A DNA stretch of 20,746 nt from a virus: positions 1 through 20,746 of IMG/VR virus record IMGVR_UViG_3300013372_001068; one strand, given 5' to 3'. Of this stretch, positions 5,534 to 13,426 are shown piece by piece. Positions within the stretch are counted from its first letter, which is position 1, and the number at the start of each line of letters is the position of its first letter. The notes beneath the pieces are model-generated. The model saw only the letters and a program-made list of their open reading frames with translations. It searched no databases and was not told where the DNA came from. Both the position numbers and the translations under genes were made by a program.

Positions 5534-5709
5534 TTTGTGATCCAGATTGCGGCAAAGATTGTCCCTGCCATTGACACAAGCATGATGCCTGCAGTCTTAA
5601 TCATGATGCCTTCAATGCGTTTGAGACGCGCATTGATCTGCTCATACCTCAGTGCACAAATTTCTTCGTGCGTCTGAAGTCGTGCATCTGTTGCATCGAC
5701 CTGGCTCAT
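5530..5709 (-). CDS. XhlA-like small coiled-coil/TM protein (59 aa)
   Basis: A 59-aa gene. The N-terminal 35 residues form a charged helix (SQVDATDARLQTHEEICALR, then YEQINARLKRIEG). A C-terminal hydrophobic helix follows (MIKTAGIMLVSMAGTIFAAI) and ends WITK. This helix plus C-terminal anchor resembles phage XhlA-type membrane proteins, which assist lysis in some phages. ATG 5709 overlaps the stop of the upstream gene by one base (TAATG) and its own stop overlaps the 79-aa gene by ATGA, so translation is coupled on both sides. The XhlA comparison is based on layout, not on close sequence match. Confidence 0.76.
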   Translation of the reverse strand: MSQVDATDARLQTHEEICALRYEQINARLKRIEGIMIKTAGIMLVSMAGTIFAAIWITK

Positions 5710-6065
5710 TACATGCCCTCGCCTTGCACAATGTACACGGTAGATGCGCCAGCAGGGGCCAGGCCTGAGAAGAACGACTCACGCGCAAAGCGCAGCACTT
5801 CCACAGCACCAGGCACTAGCACGATGGCCGCTGAAGGTGTACCAGCAACAGGAGCCACAGCATTGGCTGCGGCCTCTGCTGCAGTGTTGCCAACTCCAAG
5901 AAACACCGTATTGGCGCTGCTGTTGATGATCCGATATTGGCCTGTGCTTTGGGCATCAAGCCTTGAGAACACCAGAGCCTGGACACCAGTTGACGCAGAA
6001 GTGGTGGCAGGAATGACGACTGTGTTGCCAAGTGGGGCAAATGCGATTTGCGAATTGGTGGACAT
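5709..6065 (-). CDS. Small beta-rich structural-type protein (118 aa)
   Basis: Not assigned to a named family. The sequence is alanine-, valine- and serine-rich with strand-like stretches (SQIAFAPLGNTVVIPATTSA, then YRIINSSANTVFLGVGNTAA). It ends with GAVEVLRFARESFF and STVYIVQGEGM. No Cys, signal peptide or membrane segment is present. Such compact beta proteins lie near tail-fibre genes in several phages and are thought to be virion or fibre-associated. It lies after the AT-rich fibre region, is preceded by an 83-nt AT-rich gap and a weak ribosome site, and is coupled to the lysis genes by TAATG. It may be a small capsid or fibre accessory protein. Confidence 0.78.
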   Translation of the reverse strand: MSTNSQIAFAPLGNTVVIPATTSASTGVQALVFSRLDAQSTGQYRIINSSANTVFLGVGNTAAEAAANAVAPVAGTPSAAIVLVPGAVEVLRFARESFFSGLAPAGASTVYIVQGEGM

Positions 6066-6148
6066 GATTTTTTTACTTTCAAAGTGTGTTGATTTTTAGA
6101 TTTCAAATTTATAAGATTGCACTACCAGTAACGATCTGAGGCGTGTTA
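6066..6148 (-). other. AT-rich intergenic gap
   Basis: The 83-nt space between the 170-aa and 118-aa genes is strongly AT-rich. It contains one TATAAA-like hexamer on the minus strand (6108-6113) without a matching -35. An imperfect hairpin with arms GGCGTG/CGCGCC overlaps the upstream stop (about 6140-6157) but has no U-tract. I see no clear promoter or terminator here. Confidence 0.5.
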
Positions 6149-6661
6149 TTACGCGCCGTTTCTTGTTTTAATTACATAAATATTAAAAGTAGTTGCGCCG
6201 CCGCTTTGATTTTCTAATTTGTACAATCCTGCATCGTAATAAAACCTGAATGTTCCGGACCCTGAAGTATTTGTAAAATATGAGCCAACGGTTTGACTAA
6301 CTACCGCTGTGCCGCCACCACCGCATGCCAAAACAGCAAACGACCCGGAAAATCCTATATCAGAAACTAACAGCATTCCTGAAAAATCAGAGAAGGAAAT
6401 ACTAGCTGCGTTTGAAACAGACACAGAAGCGCCACTTGCGTTTACATGAACTGCAGGTGGAGTTGCTGTTACAACTTGGGTGCTGCTAAACGTTTGATTG
6501 CCAGTAAAAGTTTGAGCCGCATCAGTTCTGGCCATTGTTGCATTGGCATTAGGAACTGTGATTACACGAGTTGTCCCTGCTGCTGGACCAGTGAATTGAA
6601 CTAAACCACCAGTAATTGATGAAATGATTTGTGTTGCAATTGATGAAATTGTTTTTAGCAT
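6149..6661 (-). CDS. Fibre-like beta-rich protein downstream of tailspike (170 aa)
   Basis: A probable virion or adhesin-type protein. Residues about 24-60 (FTGPAAGTTRVITVPNANAT, then MARTDAAQTFTGNQTF) match a low-complexity module that recurs in many phage tail fibres. The rest is Gly/Ser/Thr-rich beta sequence ending in a compact C-terminal domain (FRFYYDAGLYKLENQSGGAT, then TFNIYVIKTRNGA). There is no Cys cluster or membrane segment. The DNA is clearly more AT-rich than the neighbouring virion genes; for example, 6241-6300 holds 23 G/C in 60. The start ATG 6661 follows AAGGAAAG. Lying directly after the tailspike, it may be a second receptor-binding element or a fibre accessory. Confidence 0.8.
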   Translation of the reverse strand: MLKTISSIATQIISSITGGLVQFTGPAAGTTRVITVPNANATMARTDAAQTFTGNQTFSSTQVVTATPPAVHVNASGASVSVSNAASISFSDFSGMLLVSDIGFSGSFAVLACGGGGTAVVSQTVGSYFTNTSGSGTFRFYYDAGLYKLENQSGGATTFNIYVIKTRNGA

Positions 6662-6669
6662 TTTCTTTC

Positions 6670-6687
6670 CTTAAATCATGAATTAAG
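6670..6687 (-). repeat. 18-bp near-palindrome before the 170-aa gene
   Basis: CTTAAATCATGAATTAAG is palindromic except for one A/A mismatch in each arm. It fills the space between the tailspike stop (6688-6690) and the ribosome site of the 170-aa gene, whose AAGG begins inside the right arm on the minus strand. It could fold in RNA and modulate translation, or be a protein-binding site. Confidence 0.5.
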
Positions 6688-8199
6688 TTATCGAACCATG
6701 ATCCAGTTAAAGGTCACGATGCCTGTGCCGCCTGGTGCAACTTCAACATTGATCGTAAAGCCTGAAGCCGTTTTGGTGATACTGGTTACTCGGTTGGAAC
6801 CTGCTGCCGGTGTGTTTATCAGTTCAACAGGAGTTGCAACTATAAAATAAGTTGCATTGGGTTCAGCGGTTGTAAAAGTCACAGTTGCGCTGGTGTTTGC
6901 GCCTGTTACTTGCACTAGGCCGCGCAAATTTTTCGGTGCGCTTGGCAATACTGCTCCGCCAATTGCAGGGCTGTACCATTGCAGACCACCCTCAACCATC
7001 ATTGTCGGCCCTTGCACCGACAAATCCTGCATCATGATCTTGTTTTGGATGTTGGGGTACTGACCAGGAGCGCCTTGAACCACGTTGGCAATACCTGAGC
7101 CATGTGGCGAAATAATGGTGGTTCGGCCATCTTCAATCACATAATGGTTGGCTGTGAACATACTGCCAGACTCAACCCAATCACCGATATAAGTGTTGGG
7201 ACCAGCAGACACAACAGCATTTGATGCGTACTCGTAAATGTTGCCCAATCCAACTGTGTTGACACCATCATCGCTGATGCTGATTGGATAGCCGGTGATG
7301 TAGTTGTCAATCAATCGAACCGTCGTAGCTACGCCGCCATCACCAATCCTAATGCCTGCCGATCCTGGCGCTGGTGCATTACCAGAGTCAATTCTGCACA
7401 TTTGCACTTGAATCTGCGTGACAGAACCAGAACCATCGCCCGTGATGTAAACGCCGTGATCGTTGAAATTTCTGATGAACAGGTTATCAATCATTACGCG
7501 AGTTGCCCGAACAATTCTCACGCCATGAGTTGCTGCATTCAGCCCGTTAATCGTAAATCCATAAACACACGCATTGACAAGTGTATCGCTCGGAATTTGA
7601 ATCTTAATTGCAGGATTGGTTCCATCTGACACCAGCGTTACGCCAAAGCCGTTGATGCGAACATTTGACCGATTGATGTTGATATGTCCTAAATACGTCC
7701 CAGGAGGGAACGTCACAACTCCACCGCCAGCAGGCAAAGCACTGATTGCGTTAGCAATTGCCGTTGATGAATTTACAACACCAGTTGGATCAGCGCCAAA
7801 ATCTAAAACGCTGATTGATTCAGCAAGTTTTGCTCCAACATTAGTTGGAACAGAATTGGCAAATGGAGGGTTGTATATCACTTCAGAAGCATCTGGGCTA
7901 ATACCAGTGCCATCTGGAAAGTTGTAGACCATCGAGCCTTTGCTGTCCTGCACCAAGATGCTGAAGTTCACGCCATCAACATAAATTTGAGCTGGGGTGC
8001 CTGCCCGAGAAATGTAACCATTGAGCGTGCGCAAAGGCTGAGGTGCCACGATGGTCAGAGCCTCGTCGTAGTAGGCCACGACAGGGTTGGTCTGTGGGTT
8101 CAGATTCGGCTGGCCGATCCAGATGTAACCATTCTCCAATGGCTGCCCATCACGGTCTTGGAAGACCGGGAATGGGACTTGAATCGAGAGTGCGCTCAT
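6688..8199 (-). CDS. Tailspike: P22-type head-binding domain plus pectate-lyase-like beta-helix (503 aa)
   Basis: Receptor-binding tailspike. Residues 1 to about 95 match the P22 tailspike head-binding domain: VPFPVFQDRDGQPLENGYIW, then IGQPN, then the QPLRTLNGYISRAGTPAQIY strand pair. From about residue 128 (ISVLDFGADPTG, then the FPPGTY turn) a right-handed beta-helix of the pectate-lyase superfamily runs to about 395, probably binding or cleaving host surface polysaccharide. A short beta domain (about 425-503) ends the protein. P22 gp9 is 667 aa, so this helix is shorter. The start ATG 8199 follows AGGAGA by eight bases and overlaps the stop of the ejection gene (ATGA). The lower GC content than upstream genes suggests module exchange. 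Catalytic residues cannot be assigned from the sequence alone. Confidence 0.9.
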   Translation of the reverse strand: MSALSIQVPFPVFQDRDGQPLENGYIWIGQPNLNPQTNPVVAYYDEALTIVAPQPLRTLNGYISRAGTPAQIYVDGVNFSILVQDSKGSMVYNFPDGTGISPDASEVIYNPPFANSVPTNVGAKLAESISVLDFGADPTGVVNSSTAIANAISALPAGGGVVTFPPGTYLGHININRSNVRINGFGVTLVSDGTNPAIKIQIPSDTLVNACVYGFTINGLNAATHGVRIVRATRVMIDNLFIRNFNDHGVYITGDGSGSVTQIQVQMCRIDSGNAPAPGSAGIRIGDGGVATTVRLIDNYITGYPISISDDGVNTVGLGNIYEYASNAVVSAGPNTYIGDWVESGSMFTANHYVIEDGRTTIISPHGSGIANVVQGAPGQYPNIQNKIMMQDLSVQGPTMMVEGGLQWYSPAIGGAVLPSAPKNLRGLVQVTGANTSATVTFTTAEPNATYFIVATPVELINTPAAGSNRVTSITKTASGFTINVEVAPGGTGIVTFNWIMVR

Positions 8200-10718
8200 T
8201 GTTGGTTCTCCTGGTCGAATTGTCGTCCTGTTTGGATTGCAGATGTCAAACTTTTAAGCAATGCAGCTTCTTCTTTGCTTCCTGCAACGGTCTGTGGTAT
8301 TTTCATCAACAAGTTACGAACAGGGGCTGATTCGTAAATGCGAGCGGCCACGCCAACCCCACCGGCAGCGCCAAGGGTTGCAATGAACCCTGGCAGACCA
8401 CCACCAAAAAAGCTAGACAGTGCAGCAGCACTGACTGGGATTGCGGCCTGCACTCCTGTGGGTGGTGCTGCTGCGGCTGCAGAGGCGCGTTTGGTGATGT
8501 TGAGCACTCTAACAAGCCCTTCAACTTGTTTCAGATCATCACCATTAAAAAACACGCCCACAGATGTGCCGAGACGTTTTACTTCATTGGCAAACTTGTC
8601 TGGTGATACAACTGTTCCTTCGGCTACGTTCTCAGTTGCTTTTTCTGCTGCACGAGACAGAATTGCAGCTCTGGCTCTTTCACGTCCAGTCGGAGTTAGG
8701 CTCGCATAAAGCTGCCTTACTTCGCTGGGTTTTTTGCTAAAAAGCATATTGGCAACTACTTCCGGCGTTTCATCACCACGCCTGAGCACTGATTTCAATG
8801 TGCTCATGTCAAGTTCGCCAGCAAGATCAGCCAGTCGTTTGTTTGCAACTTGATATTTTGTTACATCACGACGTTCGCCCACTTGAGTGATAAACGCTTC
8901 CATGTCCTGCTTGAGAGGTTTATAAATGCTGGACAGAGCTTTTTCACCAATGCCGCGAACAGATGCCAATTCGGGGGCTTTAAAACTTTCTCCAATTTGT
9001 TTCCGAAGTGTTTCAACATTGACCAAGTTTTGATCTTGCAGAGCAGCTTTCCAGTCTGTCAATCGCTCAATGATTGGTGCAACTTCCTGAGTTTTTAAGC
9101 CTTGCAGTTTGGCGATCTGATCGTCAATGGCTTGCATTGTTCTAGTCATTGGGACCGTTCCAGCATCACCAAGACGATTAATGACATCTGTTTTTAGGCC
9201 TGTGTATTTTGCAAGATCAGCACCACGTTTGGTGGCCAAATCTTTCATCACATCGTCTGCCGCTCTTGCAGCATCATCAGCGCCAAATTCTAACAACACG
9301 TTGCGCACAGCATCAATGCGCTGGGTTTGTTGAGTCTGACGGATGCCGCCAGTTCCTGCGCCTGGGATTCGTTCGCCAATGGTTTGCAACCACTTCGACG
9401 CAAATGTTCGTGGTGGCACCACATCGCTGGTCATAAGAGTAATGCCTGCTTGCCTAGCAGACTCAATGTCCGATGGCAATTGCTTTGCTGTTGGTTCAGG
9501 GGCCAACCTTGCTCCAGCTACAGGAGGCGTTACAGGAGGCGCTGCTGGGGCCACAGGAGGCGCTGCTGCCGGGGCTGGAGGTGCAGGGGCTGGCCTGCTC
9601 CTGAGTGCAGCGATTTGCTCTTGCACCTCGCCAAGCCTGGCCTCTCGGATTACTCTGGATTCACCCTGCCGGATTGGCTGAAAGGAAAGCATTTCCAGTT
9701 CAAACTCAAGCGCCCGGAGCTGTGCCTCTGGTGCGCCAGTGGGTGGCCCCATGTCAAAAGTCGGCTCGACGCGAGGTGCAGCAGGAGTTGGTGGGGCCGC
9801 AGGAGCGCGGCCGGTGGCACGCTGGACGCCTCGTCGCACGGCTGCAGCCGCCGGTGGTGCTACGCGTTGAATGATCTGCCCAGCAGGTCCAGTGGCGGCT
9901 GCCAGGCCAACCTCGCCAAGATTGAACTCTCCACCAACACTCAGAGCATCACCCAAGAAAGAATGCGGTGGAATGCCAGTCTGTGTTGCCTCAATTCCTG
10001 CCTGCGTTGCGCCAGCCTTGAGAGCAGCGCCAGGGATGGTCGCAGCTCGGCCTGCCGGTGTGAATGCAGCAACTCCACCAATGGCGCGAGGAATATCGCC
10101 CATCGTAAATCCTGGCGGGATAGCGTATTCCTGCTGGTTGACGGATGACCGAAGGATAAAATTTCCCTTCTCGTCCTGACGCACCTGCACGCCAGGGAAG
10201 TTGGACTGCAGAATCTGCACCGTCTCTTGAGGGTTACTAAGAAGTGACCCAAGGGCAGTCTTGAAAGATGCCACGCTCATCTGGTTGAGTTCTGGCATCG
10301 TCGTCCACTCAGGCAGGCGCTGTGTCTCAGGCGTTGCCCGAGCGCGGCCAGTGACAGACTCCACCAATCCCTCGAAAAATCCCATCGGCCTTTGCTGCTC
10401 TGGAGCCGTAGCAGGAGCAGGGGCAGTAGCAGGGGCTGCCGGTGCAGGTGCAACAACAGGAGCAGGAGTTGCCATAGCGGCAGGAGCAGGCCTAGCTGCT
10501 CTGGGAGCCGCAGTCGGTGCAGGAGCAGGTGCCATTGCTGCTGGCGCTGCGGCAGGAGCTGCGGCAGGTGCAGGGGCGGCAGCTTGTGCCTGAGCGCCTT
10601 GCTGGCGCTGTGCATAGGCCGCCTGAGCAGCCTGGATCAATTGCGCATCTGTTGCGTTATCCGGGCCATCCAGCTCGATGATGCTTCCGTCAGGCGCTTG
10701 GACTTTATATCTTGCCAT
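8196..10718 (-). CDS. Large ejection/internal virion protein, gp16 position (840 aa)
   Basis: Probable DNA-ejection protein. Its place directly upstream of the tailspike and after two other candidate ejection genes equals that of P22 gp16 (609 aa); the call rests on order and composition rather than clear homology. Residues 1-35 form a small N-terminal motif (MARYKVQAPDGSIIELDGPD, then ATDAQLIQAAQAAYA) seen on large phage virion proteins. A disordered Ala/Pro linker spans about 40-110, with further Pro/Ala linkers near 300-335 and 375-405. Long helical regions follow, and a hydrophobic Gly/Ala-rich stretch at about 758-794 could insert into membrane during infection. No transglycosylase motif was found. 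The start is ATG 10718 with AAGG about nine bases upstream. Confidence 0.82.
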   Translation of the reverse strand: MARYKVQAPDGSIIELDGPDNATDAQLIQAAQAAYAQRQQGAQAQAAAPAPAAAPAAAPAAMAPAPAPTAAPRAARPAPAAMATPAPVVAPAPAAPATAPAPATAPEQQRPMGFFEGLVESVTGRARATPETQRLPEWTTMPELNQMSVASFKTALGSLLSNPQETVQILQSNFPGVQVRQDEKGNFILRSSVNQQEYAIPPGFTMGDIPRAIGGVAAFTPAGRAATIPGAALKAGATQAGIEATQTGIPPHSFLGDALSVGGEFNLGEVGLAAATGPAGQIIQRVAPPAAAAVRRGVQRATGRAPAAPPTPAAPRVEPTFDMGPPTGAPEAQLRALEFELEMLSFQPIRQGESRVIREARLGEVQEQIAALRSRPAPAPPAPAAAPPVAPAAPPVTPPVAGARLAPEPTAKQLPSDIESARQAGITLMTSDVVPPRTFASKWLQTIGERIPGAGTGGIRQTQQTQRIDAVRNVLLEFGADDAARAADDVMKDLATKRGADLAKYTGLKTDVINRLGDAGTVPMTRTMQAIDDQIAKLQGLKTQEVAPIIERLTDWKAALQDQNLVNVETLRKQIGESFKAPELASVRGIGEKALSSIYKPLKQDMEAFITQVGERRDVTKYQVANKRLADLAGELDMSTLKSVLRRGDETPEVVANMLFSKKPSEVRQLYASLTPTGRERARAAILSRAAEKATENVAEGTVVSPDKFANEVKRLGTSVGVFFNGDDLKQVEGLVRVLNITKRASAAAAAPPTGVQAAIPVSAAALSSFFGGGLPGFIATLGAAGGVGVAARIYESAPVRNLLMKIPQTVAGSKEEAALLKSLTSAIQTGRQFDQENQQ
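10389..10601 (-). repeat. Low-complexity Ala/Pro-coding tract
   Basis: The DNA encoding residues about 40-110 of the 840-aa ejection protein is built from degenerate GCAGGAGCAGGxGC-type units (plus-strand reading), giving repeated AP, AAPA and APAPA peptides. It is a likely site of slippage and length variation between related phages. Confidence 0.75.
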
Positions 10719-10730
10719 TGGTCTTGACCT

Positions 10731-12245
10731 TTACCGAATTACGCGGAAACCAGAGGGCATTGCTGGGGCTGCCGCAGGAGCCACTGGTGCTGGCGCTGGA
10801 GCTGCTGCGGTTGGAGCAGGAGCAGCGGGTGCCCTGGTTCTTGCGCCAGAGTAGAAATCTTGACCAAGAACTGAGCCAAGACCTTCGTCGAATCTTGCGA
10901 TTTCTTCTTGGCTATATCTGCGCTCACGAATTAATTTGTTCGCATAGTCAGACAGTTTCGCAGATCGTGTTGCAAAAGCCTCAGCATACTTGGCCATCAA
11001 ATCACGGCCACCTTCAGAATTGGCCAGCGAAGGAAATGCAGAGACAAACGCTTTAAACTCAATGTCTGACGTGGAGCCAGAACCAGGTGGACGAAGCTGA
11101 GTTGCTCCACGAACTGAAAGTGAATTTGCCAAGTCGTTTGCTTTTACCGTATCTGTCTCAAATCCAAGAGTCTTGGCAAAATCACTGGTGAGCTTCACAA
11201 GTGTTCCGCCTCCTTTGCCTTTAAGCAGGTCTGCGATGACCCTTGAGTCTCGTGCAAATGTTCGGGCAGATGCAGCAGCGGCAGAGAACTCCTGCGCCCT
11301 TGGGACTTCAAGTTCTTTGGTAAGCAATGTTTCAAGTTGCTGGCCCATGTCTATGCGCACCAGCTCCTTGCTGACAGGCTCGATCTTCTGCGTTCCCAGG
11401 TTTCGCTGATAAACGCCAGCAGGCAGTCCAAGTCTTACCCTTTCTGCCTCTGGGATGATTGCAAAACCAGGCGCAGGTTTGGCCTCTTCCGCTGCTTTTG
11501 CAATGCGTGATTGCACAGTGGCAGCAGCCACATCTGCATCTGCCCTTTCTTTTCTGACCTGAGCGACTCGCAAGTCTTGTTCTGCTTTCAGACGATCTGG
11601 TGTGTTTGCTGCTTCTGCAACTTTTCTCTGTGCTTCTGCCACAGCCGCATCGGCATCTGCAGCGGTCTTTCTGGCCACATCTGGCTGCATCGCTGCAGTC
11701 CTACGCTCAGCACGAATTTTTGTTACGTTGTCGTACCAGTCCTTGCCGAATGCACCCATTCCGGTGTATTCGACCATCTGAGCCGCTTGAGTTGGGCTGA
11801 CATCAAGGAGCTTCAGGGTTGCTTGAAAGGCATCGCGTTGTTGCGGATCAGTTTCGGCTTGAATACGCTGCTCAAGCATGCTCCGAGCAATTGTAGGATT
11901 TGACTCAAGAGCTGCGAGAAGCTGGCCTGAAAAGAGTTTGGCGTTTTCCAAACGCCTTTCGCCCATGTTTTTGCCAATGGCTTGTAGCGCATCAAACTGC
12001 TGCTTGTTGGCCATTGGAAGGATCGACTCCAAGTCCTCAAATTTGCGGTTTGGATTGGCAAAGAATGTGCGCAGACCAGTCTCAAAAACCTGTTGATTCT
12101 GAGTTGCCTGTCTTTGGGCCTCTACTTGTGCCCGAGCCTCTGCTACACCAGCGCCAAGTTTGAACCCACCGAGTGCCGCCTCAAAAGGGCTTTGCACGTC
12201 GACTGCATAGTTGATCGGGGCTTGGAATGGATTGATGGTGGCCAT
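10731..12245 (-). CDS. Ejection/internal virion protein, gp20 position (504 aa)
   Basis: Second probable ejection protein, in the place of P22 gp20 (471 aa). The N-terminus (MATINPFQAPINYAVDVQSP) is followed by a long run of helices with strong heptad character. The middle (about 185-255) is rich in Ala, Lys, Glu and Arg (ADADAAVAEAQRKVAEAANT) and should form an extended coiled coil. Residues about 472-497 are a Pro/Ala tail of the same composition as the linker that begins the next gene. There are no Cys, signal or enzyme motifs. The start ATG 12245 has AGGAA upstream and lies 10 nt after the gp7-position gene. Assignment is from gene order, size and composition; sequence homology to P22 gp20 is not evident. 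Confidence 0.8.
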   Translation of the reverse strand: MATINPFQAPINYAVDVQSPFEAALGGFKLGAGVAEARAQVEAQRQATQNQQVFETGLRTFFANPNRKFEDLESILPMANKQQFDALQAIGKNMGERRLENAKLFSGQLLAALESNPTIARSMLEQRIQAETDPQQRDAFQATLKLLDVSPTQAAQMVEYTGMGAFGKDWYDNVTKIRAERRTAAMQPDVARKTAADADAAVAEAQRKVAEAANTPDRLKAEQDLRVAQVRKERADADVAAATVQSRIAKAAEEAKPAPGFAIIPEAERVRLGLPAGVYQRNLGTQKIEPVSKELVRIDMGQQLETLLTKELEVPRAQEFSAAAASARTFARDSRVIADLLKGKGGGTLVKLTSDFAKTLGFETDTVKANDLANSLSVRGATQLRPPGSGSTSDIEFKAFVSAFPSLANSEGGRDLMAKYAEAFATRSAKLSDYANKLIRERRYSQEEIARFDEGLGSVLGQDFYSGARTRAPAAPAPTAAAPAPAPVAPAAAPAMPSGFRVIR

Positions 12246-12255
12246 GTTCTATTCC

Positions 12256-12906
12256 TCAAAACCCAAAGCCAAGACCAGCCTTGCCGCCTGCGCCGTACTG
12301 GAACCCAAGCACCTGAGCTGGCAGGTTGAACAGGCCACTGAATGCCTTGGCCTCGCCAAGTTCTCCACCAGCTCTGGCCGCCCCTTGCTGGGCCAACAAG
12401 TTGGCCACATTGGTTCCAGACTCCATGCCAGCAGCGCCGACACCGGCAGCAGAACGCTGGCCCAACTGCGTCATGCCACCCAGGCGGCCATATTGCTGCT
12501 CGATGGCTTGGTTCAGCAAAGCTGGTCGGAACTGTGCAAGTGCGCCTTGGATGTTGCCTCCTCGCAGGCCACCAGTGGCCGAAGCACGCTGAAGCAAAGC
12601 CTCTTCGCCCTGCTGTGCCAATGCTTGGAAGGTCTCGCCGCCTCGAATGCGCTCAATGGCGGCCTGCTCTGCTTCTGGGCCTTGTAGGCCGAGCAATGCC
12701 TGCTGTTGCTGTAGGGCAGGAAGACCTGCCTCAGTGTAAGGTTTGAGCAATGCTTGCAGTGCATCGAACTGCCTGCGCTGTTCCTCAATACCGGCACCTG
12801 CTGCTCCTGCTTGAATGCCTGCTGCCTCGCTTGCTGCATCGGCCTGCATCATGCCGCCAAGCAGTTGAGAGCCTCCAACGATTAAACCAGTGACTGGATC
12901 AGGCAT
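12256..12906 (-). CDS. DNA-transfer protein candidate, gp7 position (216 aa)
   Basis: The smallest of the three ejection-protein candidates; P22 gp7 is 229 aa. It begins with a hydrophobic Gly-rich segment (MPDPVTGLIVGGSQLLGGMM), then an Ala/Gln-rich helical body (RRQFDALQALLKPYTEAGLP). The AGLPALQQQQALLGL stretch and RASATGGLRGG near the middle are typical of phage DNA-transfer proteins. The C-terminus is Gly/Phe-rich (GGKAGLGFGF). ATG 12906 follows AAGGAG and overlaps the upstream gene by eight bases. With the two genes downstream it matches the P22 gp7-gp20-gp16 order, so it probably leaves the virion with the DNA and helps to form the trans-envelope channel. Confidence 0.84.
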   Translation of the reverse strand: MPDPVTGLIVGGSQLLGGMMQADAASEAAGIQAGAAGAGIEEQRRQFDALQALLKPYTEAGLPALQQQQALLGLQGPEAEQAAIERIRGGETFQALAQQGEEALLQRASATGGLRGGNIQGALAQFRPALLNQAIEQQYGRLGGMTQLGQRSAAGVGAAGMESGTNVANLLAQQGAARAGGELGEAKAFSGLFNLPAQVLGFQYGAGGKAGLGFGF

Positions 12907-13414
12907 GGCTGAACTCCTTCATGTAGTCTTCAAATTTCTCGCCATACAACTCCATGACGCTGCCTGCATCTTCTGTCGCACGACGAGTGCCGTGGCACAG
13001 CGCCACGGTCATCAGCACAACGTCATAGTATCCTGCACGCCAGACAAATGACCGTGCATCGGCCTTGCCTGATCGCTCGGCCTGGTCAGATGCCTGCCAC
13101 TTCAGAATCATGGTGGCCACTATGGGTGCGAGACTGTGGGAGTTGGCAATCCAAAATGTGTTCTGGTTCATGCCCACCAGGGTATTCCAGATCACAGCAT
13201 TGAGGTCTTCGCGCTCGACTGGATCACCGTCTGCGACATCATCAAAGACCTGAATGGCACCGTAAAGCATGAGCAGCCATTCAACGGCTGGCGTTGGGAG
13301 CGCGAAAACCCTTTGCAGGTTCACTCTCAACCAATCGACACCAGACATGCGCAGCTCCTGTTTAGGGTGAGCTGCTGGCGGCTCGATAGGCTCAGCGGCT
13401 GCATTTTCCCACAT
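12899..13414 (-). CDS. Conserved phage protein in gp14 position (171 aa)
   Basis: Function unknown. The pattern EWLLMLYGAIQVFDDVADGD, then SFVWRAGYYDVVLMTVALCHG, then ELYGEKFEDYMKEF is one I associate with a conserved uncharacterised phage protein. It is predicted to be mostly helical and soluble, with amphipathic rather than transmembrane segments. By position, just before the gp7-like gene, and by length it matches P22 gp14 (172 aa), but I see no sequence similarity to claim. The start is uncertain: ATG 13414 keeps tight spacing but has a weak ribosome site, whereas ATG 13348 (MSGVDWLRV) has AGGAG seven bases upstream and would shorten the protein by 22 residues. Confidence 0.82.
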   Translation of the reverse strand: MWENAAAEPIEPPAAHPKQELRMSGVDWLRVNLQRVFALPTPAVEWLLMLYGAIQVFDDVADGDPVEREDLNAVIWNTLVGMNQNTFWIANSHSLAPIVATMILKWQASDQAERSGKADARSFVWRAGYYDVVLMTVALCHGTRRATEDAGSVMELYGEKFEDYMKEFSHA

Positions 13415-13426
13415 TTCGGCATCCCG

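Noticed and set aside
6108-6136. Minus-strand promoter with TATAAA in the AT-rich gap before the lysis region
   Set aside because: No TTGACA-like -35 lies at 16-18 nt; the AT-rich composition alone makes a chance TATAAA likely.
5709-8199. Diversity-generating retroelement with a variable region in the fibre or tailspike genes
   Set aside because: No reverse transcriptase gene or template/variable repeat pair is visible in the window.
9327-10148. 273-aa plus-strand open frame opposite the ejection gene
   Set aside because: It is rich in Cys/Arg/Trp/Ser from antisense reading of a biased gene, overlaps a better-supported gene and has no ribosome site or family pattern.
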